Of a stretch of 64,000 nt of DNA, positions 1 to 9,624 are shown piece by piece. Every line of letters begins with the position of its first letter. The first letter of the stretch is position 1. The DNA comes from Bacillota bacterium (GTDB taxonomy: Bacteria; Bacillota; Clostridia; Acetivibrionales; DTU013), in contig JAFABI010000103.1 of the NCBI GenBank assembly GCA_023426125.1, forward strand, positions 215,143-279,142, given 5' to 3'. Under the pieces are notes generated by a model. It made no database searches and was not told the DNA's origin. It saw only the letters and a list, made by a program, of their open reading frames with translations. The position numbers and the translations under genes were made by a program.

Positions 1-1
1 T

Positions 2-562
2 AAGCTTGTGGATGATTTCCGGCGCAATGCAGCAAAGTCCAGGGAGGAAATGATCTATTCCCTGATGGCGGTATCGCATTTTATTTGCTCCTATTTTAAG
101 GAACATATGGATGGCGGGAAAAAGCAATGTGATAAGCTGTTGGTGAGGTACCCTTATCTTGCCGAAGGCGTTTCAGCCCTTTCCGGCCTGCTTAAAAGCT
201 GTGAACAGTATTACTTGCAGCACCAAAAAGCATACCACCGCAAGGAGGTGGAGAAAGCCCTTCAGATCATCCATCAACGTTTGGAGGATCCGGGGCTTTC
301 TCTGCGCTACATCTGCCATCAGGTGGGGCTGAGCGAGGCATACTTTTCCACGCTGTTCCACCAGGAAATGGAGATGCCCTTCACAAAATACCTTGTCAGC
401 GCCCGTATCGAGCGTGCCAAATACCTGTTGGGGCACACCGGCTGTAAAATATACGATATCGCCATACAAGCCGGCTTTAGGGACGACGCTTATTTTTCCC
501 GCGTCTTCAAGAAGGCCACCGGGATATCCCCCAGCGAATGGAGGTCCCTATGGTTCCTGTAA
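2..562 (+). CDS. YesN-like response regulator, C-terminal part (gene cut by window edge)
   Basis: The reading frame is open to the left edge, so this is the 3' part of a longer gene. What is visible ends in an AraC-type DNA-binding domain with two helix-turn-helix units: the first around LSLRYICHQVGLSEAYFST and the second around IYDIAIQAGFRDDAYFSRVF, followed by the family signature TGISPSEWR. The segment before it is a helical linker. With a YesM-type sensor kinase starting inside its last codons, this is most likely the response regulator of a two-component pair whose receiver domain lies upstream of the window. By family knowledge such pairs switch on neighbouring sugar ABC transporters, here plausibly the operon ending at 2697. 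The receiver domain is inferred, not seen. Confidence 0.85.
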   Translation, partial: KLVDDFRRNAAKSREEMIYSLMAVSHFICSYFKEHMDGGKKQCDKLLVRYPYLAEGVSALSGLLKSCEQYYLQHQKAYHRKEVEKALQIIHQRLEDPGLSLRYICHQVGLSEAYFSTLFHQEMEMPFTKYLVSARIERAKYLLGHTGCKIYDIAIQAGFRDDAYFSRVFKKATGISPSEWRSLWFL

Positions 563-2412
563 TCAAGCGCCCAAAAAGCTTACGGCGGACCTTCGCTCTG
601 TCCATCCTTGCCGTTCATCTCGCCGTTCTTGCGGCAACATTGGTCATAAGCTTTACATTGCTGTTCTTTCAATCCCAAAACCAGGCTCTGGATGAGGGCT
701 TAAGAAATGTGGAATACATGGGCTCCCAGATGGACAACCTGGTTTCCAACCTTGCAGATATCCGCCGCCTGTTGCTGCAGGACCAGAATGTGAAGGAGTA
801 CCTGGCGGTTGGGAGGTCGACGGATGTGGAGGATGTCACCCGCTGCATCAACGTCAGCCAGCGCCTGTCACAAATCATCCAGTCCTATAACCGCATTGAC
901 TCTATCACACTGTTCCAATGGAGCGGCGCCATAATGAATGTCAGCCGTTCACGGGTTTCCCAGAACAACTCCTCCGTGGAAGCACTCCCCATCCAGGACA
1001 CGCCGCAATATAAGAAAATCACCGGCGCTTCCTCCCTGACCTGGGGCGGTTGCTATCTGCAAAGTGAAATGGCTCCCGTCGCCTATGCAACGGGAAAACA
1101 GGAAAAGGTCGTTGCCATGCTGATGCTTCTGCCGGATATATGGAATCCGGAGCATATCTCTGTGGTCTCCATAAACATACCCCTCAGCTATTTTGATTTT
1201 CTTTACTCCAGGAATGCCAACAACGGTTCCAATGTTTATTTGATCAGTGAAAAAGGGGAGTGCCTGCTGAGTGTGCCCGCAGGCAATTTGCAGAACCAGG
1301 CAGACTATGGGCAACAGATCCTGGCGCAGGGGACAAGCGCCGGGAGCTTTACCGGACACAGCGGAAATACCCGGTCCAAGGTCATCTACAGGCTGGATGA
1401 GCGAACCGGCTGGTATCTTGCGGAAGAAATCCCCTATCCCATCTTTCTGCGCAATATGCAACTGCTGCAAACAACCACCGGCTTGACCTTCACCATATCC
1501 ATTTTTGTCGCGGTGCTTATCAGTTATTATGTATCCTGGAAGCTCTTCGGGTCTTTCGGCAAAATGACCCACTTGATGTCCGAAATAGGGAAGGGCGATT
1601 TGTACAAGCGTCTGCCGGCCATGGAGTATCAAGAGCTGGACACTCTGGCTTTGAAATTCAACTCCATGATGGAAGAGATACAGAAGCTGATACGGAAAAA
1701 CCAGGCATATGAGCGAGAAAAGCGGAAACTGGAAATCGAGACACTGCAAGCGCAGATCAACCCTCACTTTCTTTACAATTCACTGGCAACCATCCGCTGG
1801 ATGGCCTCCATGGCGCGGGCCAGCAATGTCTGCCAGGCCCTTCTGGCACTGAACAACGCTTTGCAGCCGGTCTTTTCCCAAACCGACATCCTGTGGGACC
1901 TCTCCAGTGAAGAAAAGTTTGTCCAGAACTTCGTGGATATCATGAAATTCCGTTTTGGCGAGAATATCCACTATGCCAGCCATCTCCCTCAAGAGCTTGA
2001 AAAGGTGCGGATCCTCCGCTTCCTGCTTCAACCTGTGGTTGAAAATGCCATCATTCACGGATTGCGGGGAAAACCGGACAGCACGATCGAAATTGACGTG
2101 GAGCAGGCGGACGGGACGCTTAAAATCCACATTTCCGACAATGGCTGCGGCATTGCCCCCGACGCATTGGAGCAATTGAACCGTTCACTGGCCGATACCA
2201 GCCGTCCGGACACCGAAAAAAAAGGCCACGGCTTTGGCCTTTACAGCATCAACCGGCGCATCAGGCTTCATTATGGCGAAGGATACGGCCTTGGGATACT
2301 GTCAGCCGCAGATAAAGGCACCACCGTCACCATTTGTATCCCCGTGGTGGAAGCATCTGAACCGGAGCTGCCTGCCCAGGGGCCTGACGCTCTGGAACCC
2401 GGAAGACCGTGA
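550..2412 (+). CDS. YesM-like sensor histidine kinase
   Basis: Membrane sensor kinase of about 620 residues. A first transmembrane helix lies near residues 13-36, followed by an extracellular Cache-like sensor region of roughly 260 residues, a second helix (FTISIFVAVLISYYV), a HAMP linker, the His_kinase box LQAQINPHFLYNS with the phospho-accepting His, an N box (PVVENAIIHG) and G boxes (DNGCGIA, GHGFGLYS). The ATG at 550 is preferred over the in-frame ATG at 538 because GGAGG at 540-544 lies 5 nt before it. That places the start inside the upstream regulator gene, so the two are translationally coupled. Its likely role is sensing an extracellular sugar signal and phosphorylating the preceding regulator. 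Confidence 0.92.
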   Translation: MVPVIKRPKSLRRTFALSILAVHLAVLAATLVISFTLLFFQSQNQALDEGLRNVEYMGSQMDNLVSNLADIRRLLLQDQNVKEYLAVGRSTDVEDVTRCINVSQRLSQIIQSYNRIDSITLFQWSGAIMNVSRSRVSQNNSSVEALPIQDTPQYKKITGASSLTWGGCYLQSEMAPVAYATGKQEKVVAMLMLLPDIWNPEHISVVSINIPLSYFDFLYSRNANNGSNVYLISEKGECLLSVPAGNLQNQADYGQQILAQGTSAGSFTGHSGNTRSKVIYRLDERTGWYLAEEIPYPIFLRNMQLLQTTTGLTFTISIFVAVLISYYVSWKLFGSFGKMTHLMSEIGKGDLYKRLPAMEYQELDTLALKFNSMMEEIQKLIRKNQAYEREKRKLEIETLQAQINPHFLYNSLATIRWMASMARASNVCQALLALNNALQPVFSQTDILWDLSSEEKFVQNFVDIMKFRFGENIHYASHLPQELEKVRILRFLLQPVVENAIIHGLRGKPDSTIEIDVEQADGTLKIHISDNGCGIAPDALEQLNRSLADTSRPDTEKKGHGFGLYSINRRIRLHYGEGYGLGILSAADKGTTVTICIPVVEASEPELPAQGPDALEPGRP

Positions 2413-2487
2413 CATGATAAAGGGCAGACCTTCATACTTTCCTACCAATGCCCCTGCCACCGAGTGGCACACCTGCAGCTGAAAAAG

Positions 2488-2565
2488 TGTAGGGGCGCGC
2501 ATTGCGCGTCCGCAAATGCAATCTGTGATAAACAGCTACCCGGACGGCCAATGTCCGCCCCTACA
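2488..2565. repeat. TGTAGGGGCG-ended palindromic element, copy A
   Basis: A 78-bp element beginning TGTAGGGGCGCGCATTGCGC and ending GTCCGCCCCTACA. The two ends are imperfect inverted repeats of about 25 bp. The same ends recur at 63223-63370, and single ends occur at 31744, 42695 and 63454. It carries no gene and lies just after the YesM kinase gene. The sequence after it (ATGCCTTACGG..ATGGCT) also resembles that after copy B. Confidence 0.7.
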
Positions 2566-2623
2566 TTGTATGCCTTACGGCCGGATGGCTCCATGCATCA
2601 AGCTTTTTCATGCCAACTAACTA

Positions 2624-2652
2624 AAAGGGAACGGCGTAAAACCGTCCCCTTT
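2624..2652. terminator. Convergent hairpin with GGGGACGG-type core
   Basis: AAAGGGAACGG (2624-2634) pairs with CCGTCCCCTTT (2642-2652) around a 7-nt loop, with one mismatch, and is followed by TGTTTT. It lies between the converging kinase gene and solute-binding protein gene, so it probably terminates the plus-strand transcript and may serve both. It belongs to the hairpin family described under 31905-31968. Confidence 0.6.
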
Positions 2653-2696
2653 GTTTTATATGCCCTTCGGCCTAAAAGTATTGTGGTTGGCTTTTT

Positions 2697-4445
2697 TTAA
2701 CGAACAGAGTCCAGGAAAGCCTTGATGGTCTTTTCCTGATCCTTCCACCATGCGATGGATGTTTGTATATCCGCTGCCTGAAAGGCTTCCAGTGTTTTCG
2801 CCTGTACTTTGTCAAATTCCGCCTGGCTCTTCGCCAGCACCAACTGGGGAACAGCCTTGTTCATAATATCCAGGCAACGGGCGTCGATCCTGGCGATGTT
2901 CTGTGGAGTGGATGGCAATAACGTCAACAGATCCCAATTCATGTCCTCCTTGTCATAGGCCTTCCCTTCCTCGATAAGCTTGAGGGCGGCCTGTGATGGC
3001 ACCTGTACGTCATAGTGCTGAGAGAAGTCTTTTGCCGCCGGCGTCAGAGTCAGCGCCCAAATCGCAGGATCCTGCCACAAATCCGCGTTTTTACCATCCT
3101 CGCACACTGTAGAACCGGCTACGCCAAAGGTTTGCGTCCAGAGGCCATTGGTTTTTACAGTGGCCTCATCCCCACCCTTGTTCCGGATCGCAATGGCCTC
3201 GTCCTTTATTTTCGGTGTTGAGTCAACCTTTTCCCAGATGTTCCCTTCCTTCCCCATATAACCCATGCGGGTGCCTTCCGGGGTATTGACATAGTCGATC
3301 AATTTCATAACCCCTTCGACATTCTTGGTTTTACTGTTGACGGCGTGATAGAAGGGCCATCCGATTTTTCCCTGCTGGTTGCCCCAGTTGTACTGCCCTT
3401 CCACGGGGATCACCATGTATTCCGCCAGCGTATTGGGGTCTTTGGCCATTTCGTTGGCGCGTAGCTGACCGCCGTTCCAGGTGCAGTTGGTGGAGACCAA
3501 CTGGCCGTTTGATGCCTTGGCATTCAGGTCGTCACCTTTCATTGTCAGGGAATCCGGATCAAAAACCCCCAGCTGGTTTGCCTTGTAGTAATACCGGATG
3601 TCGCGCCATACCGGTGAATCCAGGTCGGTGTAATTATTGACGACGACATTGGCATTGTCACGGATATCCAGTGCATAGGAGTCGGTGATGTTCTGATAGC
3701 CGAACATGCAGCCCCGGATCCACCATCCCCATAAGGTGCCGTCGGAATGGGTCGCAACTCCGTAGACCTTTCTCCCTTCTGCTGTGGTTGGATGTTTTTC
3801 TACCGCTTGTTTCACCACTTTAAGGAAATCATCTTCCGTTTTCACCTCCGGATACCCCAGCTCATTGTAATAATCCCAACGGATGGTCATGCCGTTCCAC
3901 CAGGCAGACCCCACCAAATCCTTTCCCACATGGGGCGTCCAGAAGTAAAGCTTCCCATCATCGTTTTTGGAATAGTATTTTCGCATGGCAGCGATACGGA
4001 CATTGCTGACGGAAGTCAGATGCGGCGCCAGTTCCAGATAATCGTCCATTGCCAGGACATGGTTGCCGTTCAGCAGCGCAGGGACATACTCCCTTTGCAC
4101 GGTGAACATATCGGGCAGGTCGTTGCTTGCCAGGGCCAGCTCGAAGGACTGATTATCTGCCCAACCCTTGAATTCCAGGTTGACCCCCACCTTCTCGCGG
4201 ACAGCTTCCTGAAAATCCTTGAAAACATCTGTCGGCCATGTTTTGCTTCCGGGCTCATAGCTGCCGTTGTTTGTAAATCCCCAGACGATGTCCGGCAGCT
4301 CTTCCGGCGGTGTGGAGCTATTCAGCTCCGTACCATTGGCTGTCGTGCCGCCCTTCGAGGTATCCTTTTCAGCGCCGCCTCCACAAGCAGCCACGCTCAG
4401 GGCCACCAGCAGGGCTAACAGGATACATCCCCACTTCTTCATCAT
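2697..4445 (-). CDS. Extracellular solute-binding lipoprotein of sugar ABC transporter (module 1)
   Basis: About 582 residues. The N-terminus is a lipoprotein signal: a short basic stretch, a hydrophobic core and a lipobox ending SVAAC, then a Gly/Thr/Ser-rich linker. The rest resembles family 1 binding proteins of the LipO/YtcQ type, which capture oligosaccharides outside the membrane and are longer than usual maltose-binding proteins. AAAGGAG sits 7 nt before the ATG at 4445, which is preferred to the ATG at 4451. It is the last gene of a minus-strand operon after two permeases and a GH106-like hydrolase. The substrate is inferred, probably a rhamnose-containing oligosaccharide. Confidence 0.92.
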   Translation of the reverse strand: MMKKWGCILLALLVALSVAACGGGAEKDTSKGGTTANGTELNSSTPPEELPDIVWGFTNNGSYEPGSKTWPTDVFKDFQEAVREKVGVNLEFKGWADNQSFELALASNDLPDMFTVQREYVPALLNGNHVLAMDDYLELAPHLTSVSNVRIAAMRKYYSKNDDGKLYFWTPHVGKDLVGSAWWNGMTIRWDYYNELGYPEVKTEDDFLKVVKQAVEKHPTTAEGRKVYGVATHSDGTLWGWWIRGCMFGYQNITDSYALDIRDNANVVVNNYTDLDSPVWRDIRYYYKANQLGVFDPDSLTMKGDDLNAKASNGQLVSTNCTWNGGQLRANEMAKDPNTLAEYMVIPVEGQYNWGNQQGKIGWPFYHAVNSKTKNVEGVMKLIDYVNTPEGTRMGYMGKEGNIWEKVDSTPKIKDEAIAIRNKGGDEATVKTNGLWTQTFGVAGSTVCEDGKNADLWQDPAIWALTLTPAAKDFSQHYDVQVPSQAALKLIEEGKAYDKEDMNWDLLTLLPSTPQNIARIDARCLDIMNKAVPQLVLAKSQAEFDKVQAKTLEAFQAADIQTSIAWWKDQEKTIKAFLDSVR

Positions 4446-4476
4446 AATCATTCTCCTTTACATATTTATTTTTCCA

Positions 4477-4498
4477 ATCTATTAGAATTTTAATAGAT
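4477..4498 (-). promoter_or_regulatory. Intercistronic stem-loop before binding-protein gene
   Basis: ATCTATTA and TAATAGAT form a perfect 8-bp inverted repeat around a 6-nt loop, between the permease gene and the binding-protein gene. There is no strong T-run after it in the direction of transcription. A stem here could protect or separately process the binding-protein mRNA, but this is inference. Confidence 0.3.
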
Positions 4499-4578
4499 CC
4501 AAAGCCACTTCCACCATGGATTCCCACGTGTCCACGCCCTCAAACCACCTATCCGTGAAATCGCAGCATACCGCGCCC

Positions 4579-5484
4579 TTAGCCCTTCACAGCGCCAATC
4601 ATGATCCCTTTGACAAAATATTTTTGAATGAAGGGGTAAACGCAAAGAATGGGCAAGGTCACAATCATGGTGATGGTCATCCGGATAGAATCCGGAGTCA
4701 GCACCTTTTGCTCGGTGAGCAGACGGCCCACTTCACTGACAGACCCGGAGCGGGCGGCCTGGGCCAGCTGGTTCGCCTCGTTCAGCTTCTTGTACAGCAG
4801 GTATTGCAACGTCATCAGGTTCGGATTACTTGAATTGAAAATCATGTTGTCAAACCAGGAGTTCCACTGCCCAACCGCGGAAAACAACGCAATTGTAGCC
4901 ACGATGGGGAGCAGCAGCGGGAATATGATCCGGATAAAGATGGTCATAGTGCCGGCGCCGTCCAGGACAGCAGACTCGCTGAGAGAATCCGGGATACTGT
5001 TTTCAGTGAATGTTTTCAGCAGCACTACATTAAAAGCCGAAATTGCCCCGGGGAGAATATAGACAAGAAAATTGTTGGTCAGGCCGTATGTCTTATATGT
5101 CAGAAAAGTAGGTATCAGACCACCGCTGATATACATGGTGACGATCACCATACGGTAAAACAGCTTTCGCGCAGGCATCTTCTGCAAAGTGAACAGATAG
5201 CCCAGAATAGCGTTGAGGAATACCGAAAGGGCAGTCCCCAACACAGTCCGTAAAACGGATACCAATAAAGCCGTGGTGAGCCCGGGCGATTTGAAGACTT
5301 CCACATAGTTGAACAGCGTCATGCCCCGTGGCAAAAAGAGCAGCGTGCGGGCCGGTATATTGGGATTGCTGATGGTCCCGATGAAGATATACCAAAACGG
5401 ATAGAGGCATACAAAGGAGAACAATAGCAGGACAAAGACATTTATCATGGCCCCCGCAGAAGTCCTCCCTATTTTCGTGGTCAT
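4579..5484 (-). CDS. Sugar ABC transporter permease, LplC/YtcP type (module 1)
   Basis: About 301 residues with six hydrophobic segments. The cytoplasmic EAA loop that docks the ATPase reads ESAVLDGAGTMTIFIRIIFP, and the protein ends in the typical KYFVKGIMIGAVKG tail of LplC-like MalG-family permeases. AAAGGAAG is better spaced for the ATG at 5484 than for the ATG at 5490. It pairs with the permease gene immediately upstream to form the membrane channel for the binding protein encoded downstream. No ATPase gene accompanies them, as is common when a shared MsmX-type ATPase is used. Confidence 0.93.
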   Translation of the reverse strand: MTTKIGRTSAGAMINVFVLLLFSFVCLYPFWYIFIGTISNPNIPARTLLFLPRGMTLFNYVEVFKSPGLTTALLVSVLRTVLGTALSVFLNAILGYLFTLQKMPARKLFYRMVIVTMYISGGLIPTFLTYKTYGLTNNFLVYILPGAISAFNVVLLKTFTENSIPDSLSESAVLDGAGTMTIFIRIIFPLLLPIVATIALFSAVGQWNSWFDNMIFNSSNPNLMTLQYLLYKKLNEANQLAQAARSGSVSEVGRLLTEQKVLTPDSIRMTITMIVTLPILCVYPFIQKYFVKGIMIGAVKG

Positions 5485-5527
5485 GAGCATTCTTCCTTTC
5501 CACCCATATGGGCAAGTGTCTATCGGC

Positions 5528-6505
5528 CTAAAAAATGCTGTCGCCGCGGATTTTTTTGGATAGCCGGTTCATTCCAAACAGCATGCCGATGGAGATGACG
5601 GACTTCATAATCCCTATGGCAGTACCATAAGAATAATCGCTGCGAAGCAAGCCGGCACGGTAGACGTAAAGATCCAGCACTTCAATCTTGTCGGCGACGA
5701 TCCCGTTATAAAAAGTCAAATACTGTTCAAACCCGTTTCCCACAAAACTGCTGATCTGCAGCAGCATCAGGACGATAAAGGTGGGCATGACGGAAGGCAC
5801 GGTAATATACCATATCTTTTGCAGCCGACCGGCCCCATCGATATCTGCAGCCTCATATCTCTCTTGATCAATACCTGCTATTGCCGCAAGGTAAATTACG
5901 GCATTCCACCCGAGACCTTTCCAGAGCCCCATCACAGTCTGGAAAACATACACTGCACCCGCATTGGCAATCAGGCTGGTGGGTTCCTCCGCAATCCCTA
6001 TGGAAGTCAGCAAATTGGAGAGCAACCCGTCATAGGAGAAAAATTGGAAGGCCAATGCGTAGACAATGACCCAGCTGATGAAATTGGGAAAGGTGGTGAT
6101 GGTCTGGATCGTCCTCTTTAATTTGGTGTTTGCCACTTCATTCAAGGCAATGGCGAAAATCATTGGCAACGGCGCTGCAACATAACCCAAAGCAGCAAAG
6201 ACGACGGTGTTTTTCATAACCCGCGTCAGATTCGCCAGGTCGTCAAAAATCAGCATGAAGTTCTTCAACCCCGCCATGGGCACATCCGTCAAAGGGACAC
6301 CCGGGATATAATCCATAAACGCAAGGATCCATCCTGCAATGGGGACATAGCTGAAAGCTGCGACAAACAGCAGACAAGGGAACAGATAAATCCAAAGCTT
6401 ATAGTCCTTTTTTGCCCTGCCTCCGATATTTGCCTTCGATATTCTTGGCACCTGTTTCATTTCCTTTCTTCGATGAATTCCATGGCCGATACGGCTTCCT
6501 GTCAT
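5528..6505 (-). CDS. Sugar ABC transporter permease, LplB type (module 1)
   Basis: About 325 residues with six predicted transmembrane segments. The EAA loop reads EAADIDGAGRLQKIWYITVP, typical of LplB/MalF-like permeases. The ATG at 6505 overlaps the stop of the hydrolase gene (ATGA) and has AGGGGAG 7 nt upstream, so the two genes are translationally coupled. A second in-frame ATG 45 nt further in is possible but its AAAGG lies too close. It forms the heterodimeric channel with the next permease. Confidence 0.93.
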   Translation of the reverse strand: MTGSRIGHGIHRRKEMKQVPRISKANIGGRAKKDYKLWIYLFPCLLFVAAFSYVPIAGWILAFMDYIPGVPLTDVPMAGLKNFMLIFDDLANLTRVMKNTVVFAALGYVAAPLPMIFAIALNEVANTKLKRTIQTITTFPNFISWVIVYALAFQFFSYDGLLSNLLTSIGIAEEPTSLIANAGAVYVFQTVMGLWKGLGWNAVIYLAAIAGIDQERYEAADIDGAGRLQKIWYITVPSVMPTFIVLMLLQISSFVGNGFEQYLTFYNGIVADKIEVLDLYVYRAGLLRSDYSYGTAIGIMKSVISIGMLFGMNRLSKKIRGDSIF

Positions 6506-9500
6506 TTTCGCGCTCCCCTGTCACTTGAAATACCGGGGCTGGTAAGAATCCCAAAGGGGCGGGGACGGTATTCCGGACACCATGCATCCCCCGTGGTCCG
6601 GTAGGAGTCCGGCCCCATCCATGTGAAATCCGGATCACAGAGATGAAGCTGCCCGAAGGAATTGAACCTGTTGCCGTAGACCTTCAGCGTCAATGTGTGC
6701 CGGCCGGCGGATATGCCGGACAATACGCAATCGTATGGCGCATAGATGATCTCCCCGCAGTGCCGGCCGTCCAGTGACACCTCAACCAGAGCGCCCCTGT
6801 ACTGCGGAACGTGAACCCGCACATCCCCGTCCGGAAGCTCCACCTCCAGATGGTAGCACAGATTGCCGCCGTAGAAGGGCATGCCCTGTGTAGTGACATC
6901 CCCAAAGCCGGTGCGGCGAACCGGAGGCACGATGACCTTTTCGCGCCCGTTGAGACGCACGCCAAAATCCCCCAGAAGATAGCACCACTCTGCTGCTGCG
7001 TTATGTCCATAGGGTATTTCCACCTTCAGCGTATGCATACCGGCACTGAATGCCGGAAGCCGGACGGTATGGATGCACCTGTCGGTAAACCATCCATCCG
7101 TGACGGAGGGCACGAGATCCCCATCCAACCGGATCAAAGCGGCTCCGGCATCCTCCAGCGCCAGCTTTATATCTTTGAGGGCCACCTCCGTCCGGAAGGC
7201 AAAACGCATCCGCATCCGGTGCGCAGGCGGTTCCGGCGGCATTACCCACGGCTGGGCAATTTCGTCCATCCGTAGGGGCCAACCCAGTTCGCCGCGTAAT
7301 CGATTGTCCGCCCGGAGCACTTCTTCCTCAGGCCGGTAGGCCCCGTCGTCCAGGGCGTATTCGGCTACGTCCAGAAGCAGGACATTAGGCTCCTCCAACG
7401 TGACAGGAACGGTCTCAGGCAGTAGCACCGGCTTCCAGCACCGTGTGTCGGTTTTATTCCGGCATCGCGCCGGTTTTGAAGCAGTGCCCGGTGCTTCCGG
7501 AGGGTTCAAGCGAAGCAGCAGGCTGTCATGCTGGTACATGTCACGGTGAAGTATTGTCTTGCCACCCTCGGACTCGGTATCCACAGGAATGATATCCCCC
7601 GTCAGCGTGTCGTAGAGTTCCACACGATAGTGCCCCTCCATAGCGATACGAACCTTTTGCAGGGCAGGAATATCGCGTCTCCGCGATTTCACCCCTTGTG
7701 CTATGAAGAGCCAGCGGCTCTTGCCGTCCCGTCGAAGCTGGTAAACGAGGTTTGTTGTGAGGCGGCCCGCCTCATCCCGGAACTCCACCAGCCGAAATGG
7801 CTCCAGGGCCATATATATCGAAGCCTTGTCAAAGGGGATGATTTTTGAATAGGGGCGCAGTTGTCCCGCCATTTCGCTGCGGCGGGCATCCACCCGTTCC
7901 GGCAGGTCTCCCAGGACAAGGATCCGGCCTCCCGCCGCGCCAAAGGCCAGCAAGCGCTCCAGGGTGGTACTGCGGATGGTCTCGCAATGAGGCAGCAGTA
8001 CAACGTCGTAGGCCATCTCTCCAACCCGGAGCGGAGAACCGCCCACCGGGCATTGATGAGGAAGATTTGCCTCACAGATAAAATCAAAGTCCAGGACGCC
8101 GGTTAAAAGCCATTTTGCAATTTCCTGAAAATGCTCTTCCATTTGGTTCCGCACAAGGGCGGTTTGCGTTTCCGGGCCCCAATGGAGCCAATAGCTCTCC
8201 ACGGGGTGTATTACAGCAATGCGGACTTCCGGTTTTCCACGGGTCAAAGCCGTATTCAGCCGGGCAAAATGATCCTCCACAAGAGCATATTTTGTGTACC
8301 AGGGTGACTGATAGTGAATGGAAGCCGGATAGTCCCTCTTTGCCTCCCCCCTCATGGTCAGCCAGGCCAGATGCGGTACACGTACTGTCACGCCCAAGGC
8401 GGCCTGCCAGTCACCTTGAAGCTTGTGCCCCCGGAAATCAAAATCCCAATTGGTGACGCCGTAGAGTTCGGAAAGCACACCGACCCGTCCATATTGGCGG
8501 GCTGCGGATTGAGCCTGCTTGACAACCGTGTACTCGTAGTCGTCGCAAAGGATGTCGACGCCGGGAATGTCAAAAGAACGATAGGAGCGCATGGCCTCGC
8601 CAGTGGCGGCGGTCTGGCTCTCAAGATCCGATTCCCCCATCATATGCCCGGTCAGCATCAAATGGTTTTGCCTGCACCATTCCCCTATGTTATCGGCAAA
8701 AGCTTCTACGAACCGTTCGGTAATGTGATCGTGGTAACGGTAACGGGCAAGAGCGCCCAAATCCCCTTCGCTTTCCCAGACAAGCAAGGGGAGCTGTTCC
8801 AGAATATCTTCGTTGAAAGCGCTGCGGTAAGTCCCGGGAAGGTCGTCCGTCCAGGGAAGGATGACACTGCCGCGATCCAGAGGGGAATGCAGCCGCGTTT
8901 TATGTGAAAACTGCGGTTCGTCGGTGAAGATGGAAGGGATCACCGTGTCAAAATCATCTCCCACAGCCTTTTTATAAGCTTCATGGGTGATTTCTATGAA
9001 CCGGTCGATGGCTTTCTTATCCAGCGTGTTGACATAGGTCTGCAGGTTATACCAGGGATTTTCACAGGGGGACTCAAGATACGCATACCACTTGACGCCT
9101 TCCGCTTTATCCGACGCATCGATCCGTCGGTACGAACGCAAAAGCTGATCCTCGTCCAAAACAATATCGTAGGCGGCAATACAGCTCCCCTGGCAGGAAC
9201 GTGAGGCATGTGCATCGGAAAGTTTTGTGTCCCCAAGAGCCGCTGACTCGGCATTTGTCCGTGAAGTAAACACCAAATACCGGGCCCGGCAGTCCTTTTC
9301 CCTTGTCACCAGGCCGCCTGCAAAGCCGGAAGGGCAGCGATCCTCGTCATAAAGCCAGGCCAGCATGCCTTTTTCCTTTGCATGGCTGACACAGCGTTTG
9401 ACATAGCCCATAAACTCTTCGCTCAGGTAGGGAGTGCTCATCCCCGTACGGGAGTGGATATGGAAGCCGCCGAAGCCCATTTGGTGCATGAGGTCGATCT

Positions 9501-9624
9501 GGCGAATCATCTCTTCTTCGTCGAGCTTGCCGTTCCAGGCCCAAAAAGGCGTTCCGCGGTATTGGGATGCAGGGTTGCGGAAAAGGTCGCTTGTCAATGT
9601 TTCCTGCAGGTGATAGTGATCCAT
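6502..9624 (-). CDS. GH106-like glycoside hydrolase (putative alpha-L-rhamnosidase)
   Basis: A 1040-residue protein without a signal peptide, so it probably acts in the cytoplasm on imported oligosaccharides. The N-terminal part has the family hallmarks FRNPASQYRGTPFWAWNG, DLMHQMGFGGFHIHSRTG and WLYDEDRCPSGFAGG, which mark the TIM-barrel of GH106-like enzymes. The C-terminal third looks like beta-sandwich carbohydrate-binding modules (a segment near residues 840-930 and another around 935-1010). GGAAAGGAAA precedes the ATG. It is the first gene of the operon with two permeases and a binding protein. Alpha-L-rhamnosidase activity is known for GH106, but assignment of this divergent member is inference. 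Confidence 0.8.
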   Translation of the reverse strand: MDHYHLQETLTSDLFRNPASQYRGTPFWAWNGKLDEEEMIRQIDLMHQMGFGGFHIHSRTGMSTPYLSEEFMGYVKRCVSHAKEKGMLAWLYDEDRCPSGFAGGLVTREKDCRARYLVFTSRTNAESAALGDTKLSDAHASRSCQGSCIAAYDIVLDEDQLLRSYRRIDASDKAEGVKWYAYLESPCENPWYNLQTYVNTLDKKAIDRFIEITHEAYKKAVGDDFDTVIPSIFTDEPQFSHKTRLHSPLDRGSVILPWTDDLPGTYRSAFNEDILEQLPLLVWESEGDLGALARYRYHDHITERFVEAFADNIGEWCRQNHLMLTGHMMGESDLESQTAATGEAMRSYRSFDIPGVDILCDDYEYTVVKQAQSAARQYGRVGVLSELYGVTNWDFDFRGHKLQGDWQAALGVTVRVPHLAWLTMRGEAKRDYPASIHYQSPWYTKYALVEDHFARLNTALTRGKPEVRIAVIHPVESYWLHWGPETQTALVRNQMEEHFQEIAKWLLTGVLDFDFICEANLPHQCPVGGSPLRVGEMAYDVVLLPHCETIRSTTLERLLAFGAAGGRILVLGDLPERVDARRSEMAGQLRPYSKIIPFDKASIYMALEPFRLVEFRDEAGRLTTNLVYQLRRDGKSRWLFIAQGVKSRRRDIPALQKVRIAMEGHYRVELYDTLTGDIIPVDTESEGGKTILHRDMYQHDSLLLRLNPPEAPGTASKPARCRNKTDTRCWKPVLLPETVPVTLEEPNVLLLDVAEYALDDGAYRPEEEVLRADNRLRGELGWPLRMDEIAQPWVMPPEPPAHRMRMRFAFRTEVALKDIKLALEDAGAALIRLDGDLVPSVTDGWFTDRCIHTVRLPAFSAGMHTLKVEIPYGHNAAAEWCYLLGDFGVRLNGREKVIVPPVRRTGFGDVTTQGMPFYGGNLCYHLEVELPDGDVRVHVPQYRGALVEVSLDGRHCGEIIYAPYDCVLSGISAGRHTLTLKVYGNRFNSFGQLHLCDPDFTWMGPDSYRTTGDAWCPEYRPRPFGILTSPGISSDRGARK

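Noticed and set aside
949..1767. A 272-codon minus-strand frame
   Set aside because: It mirrors the YesM-like kinase gene, whose motifs are clear, and it lacks its own ribosome binding site.
3747..4418. A 223-codon plus-strand frame
   Set aside because: It is antisense to the module 1 binding-protein gene, which has a lipoprotein signal and family motifs. The plus-strand frame has no recognisable product.
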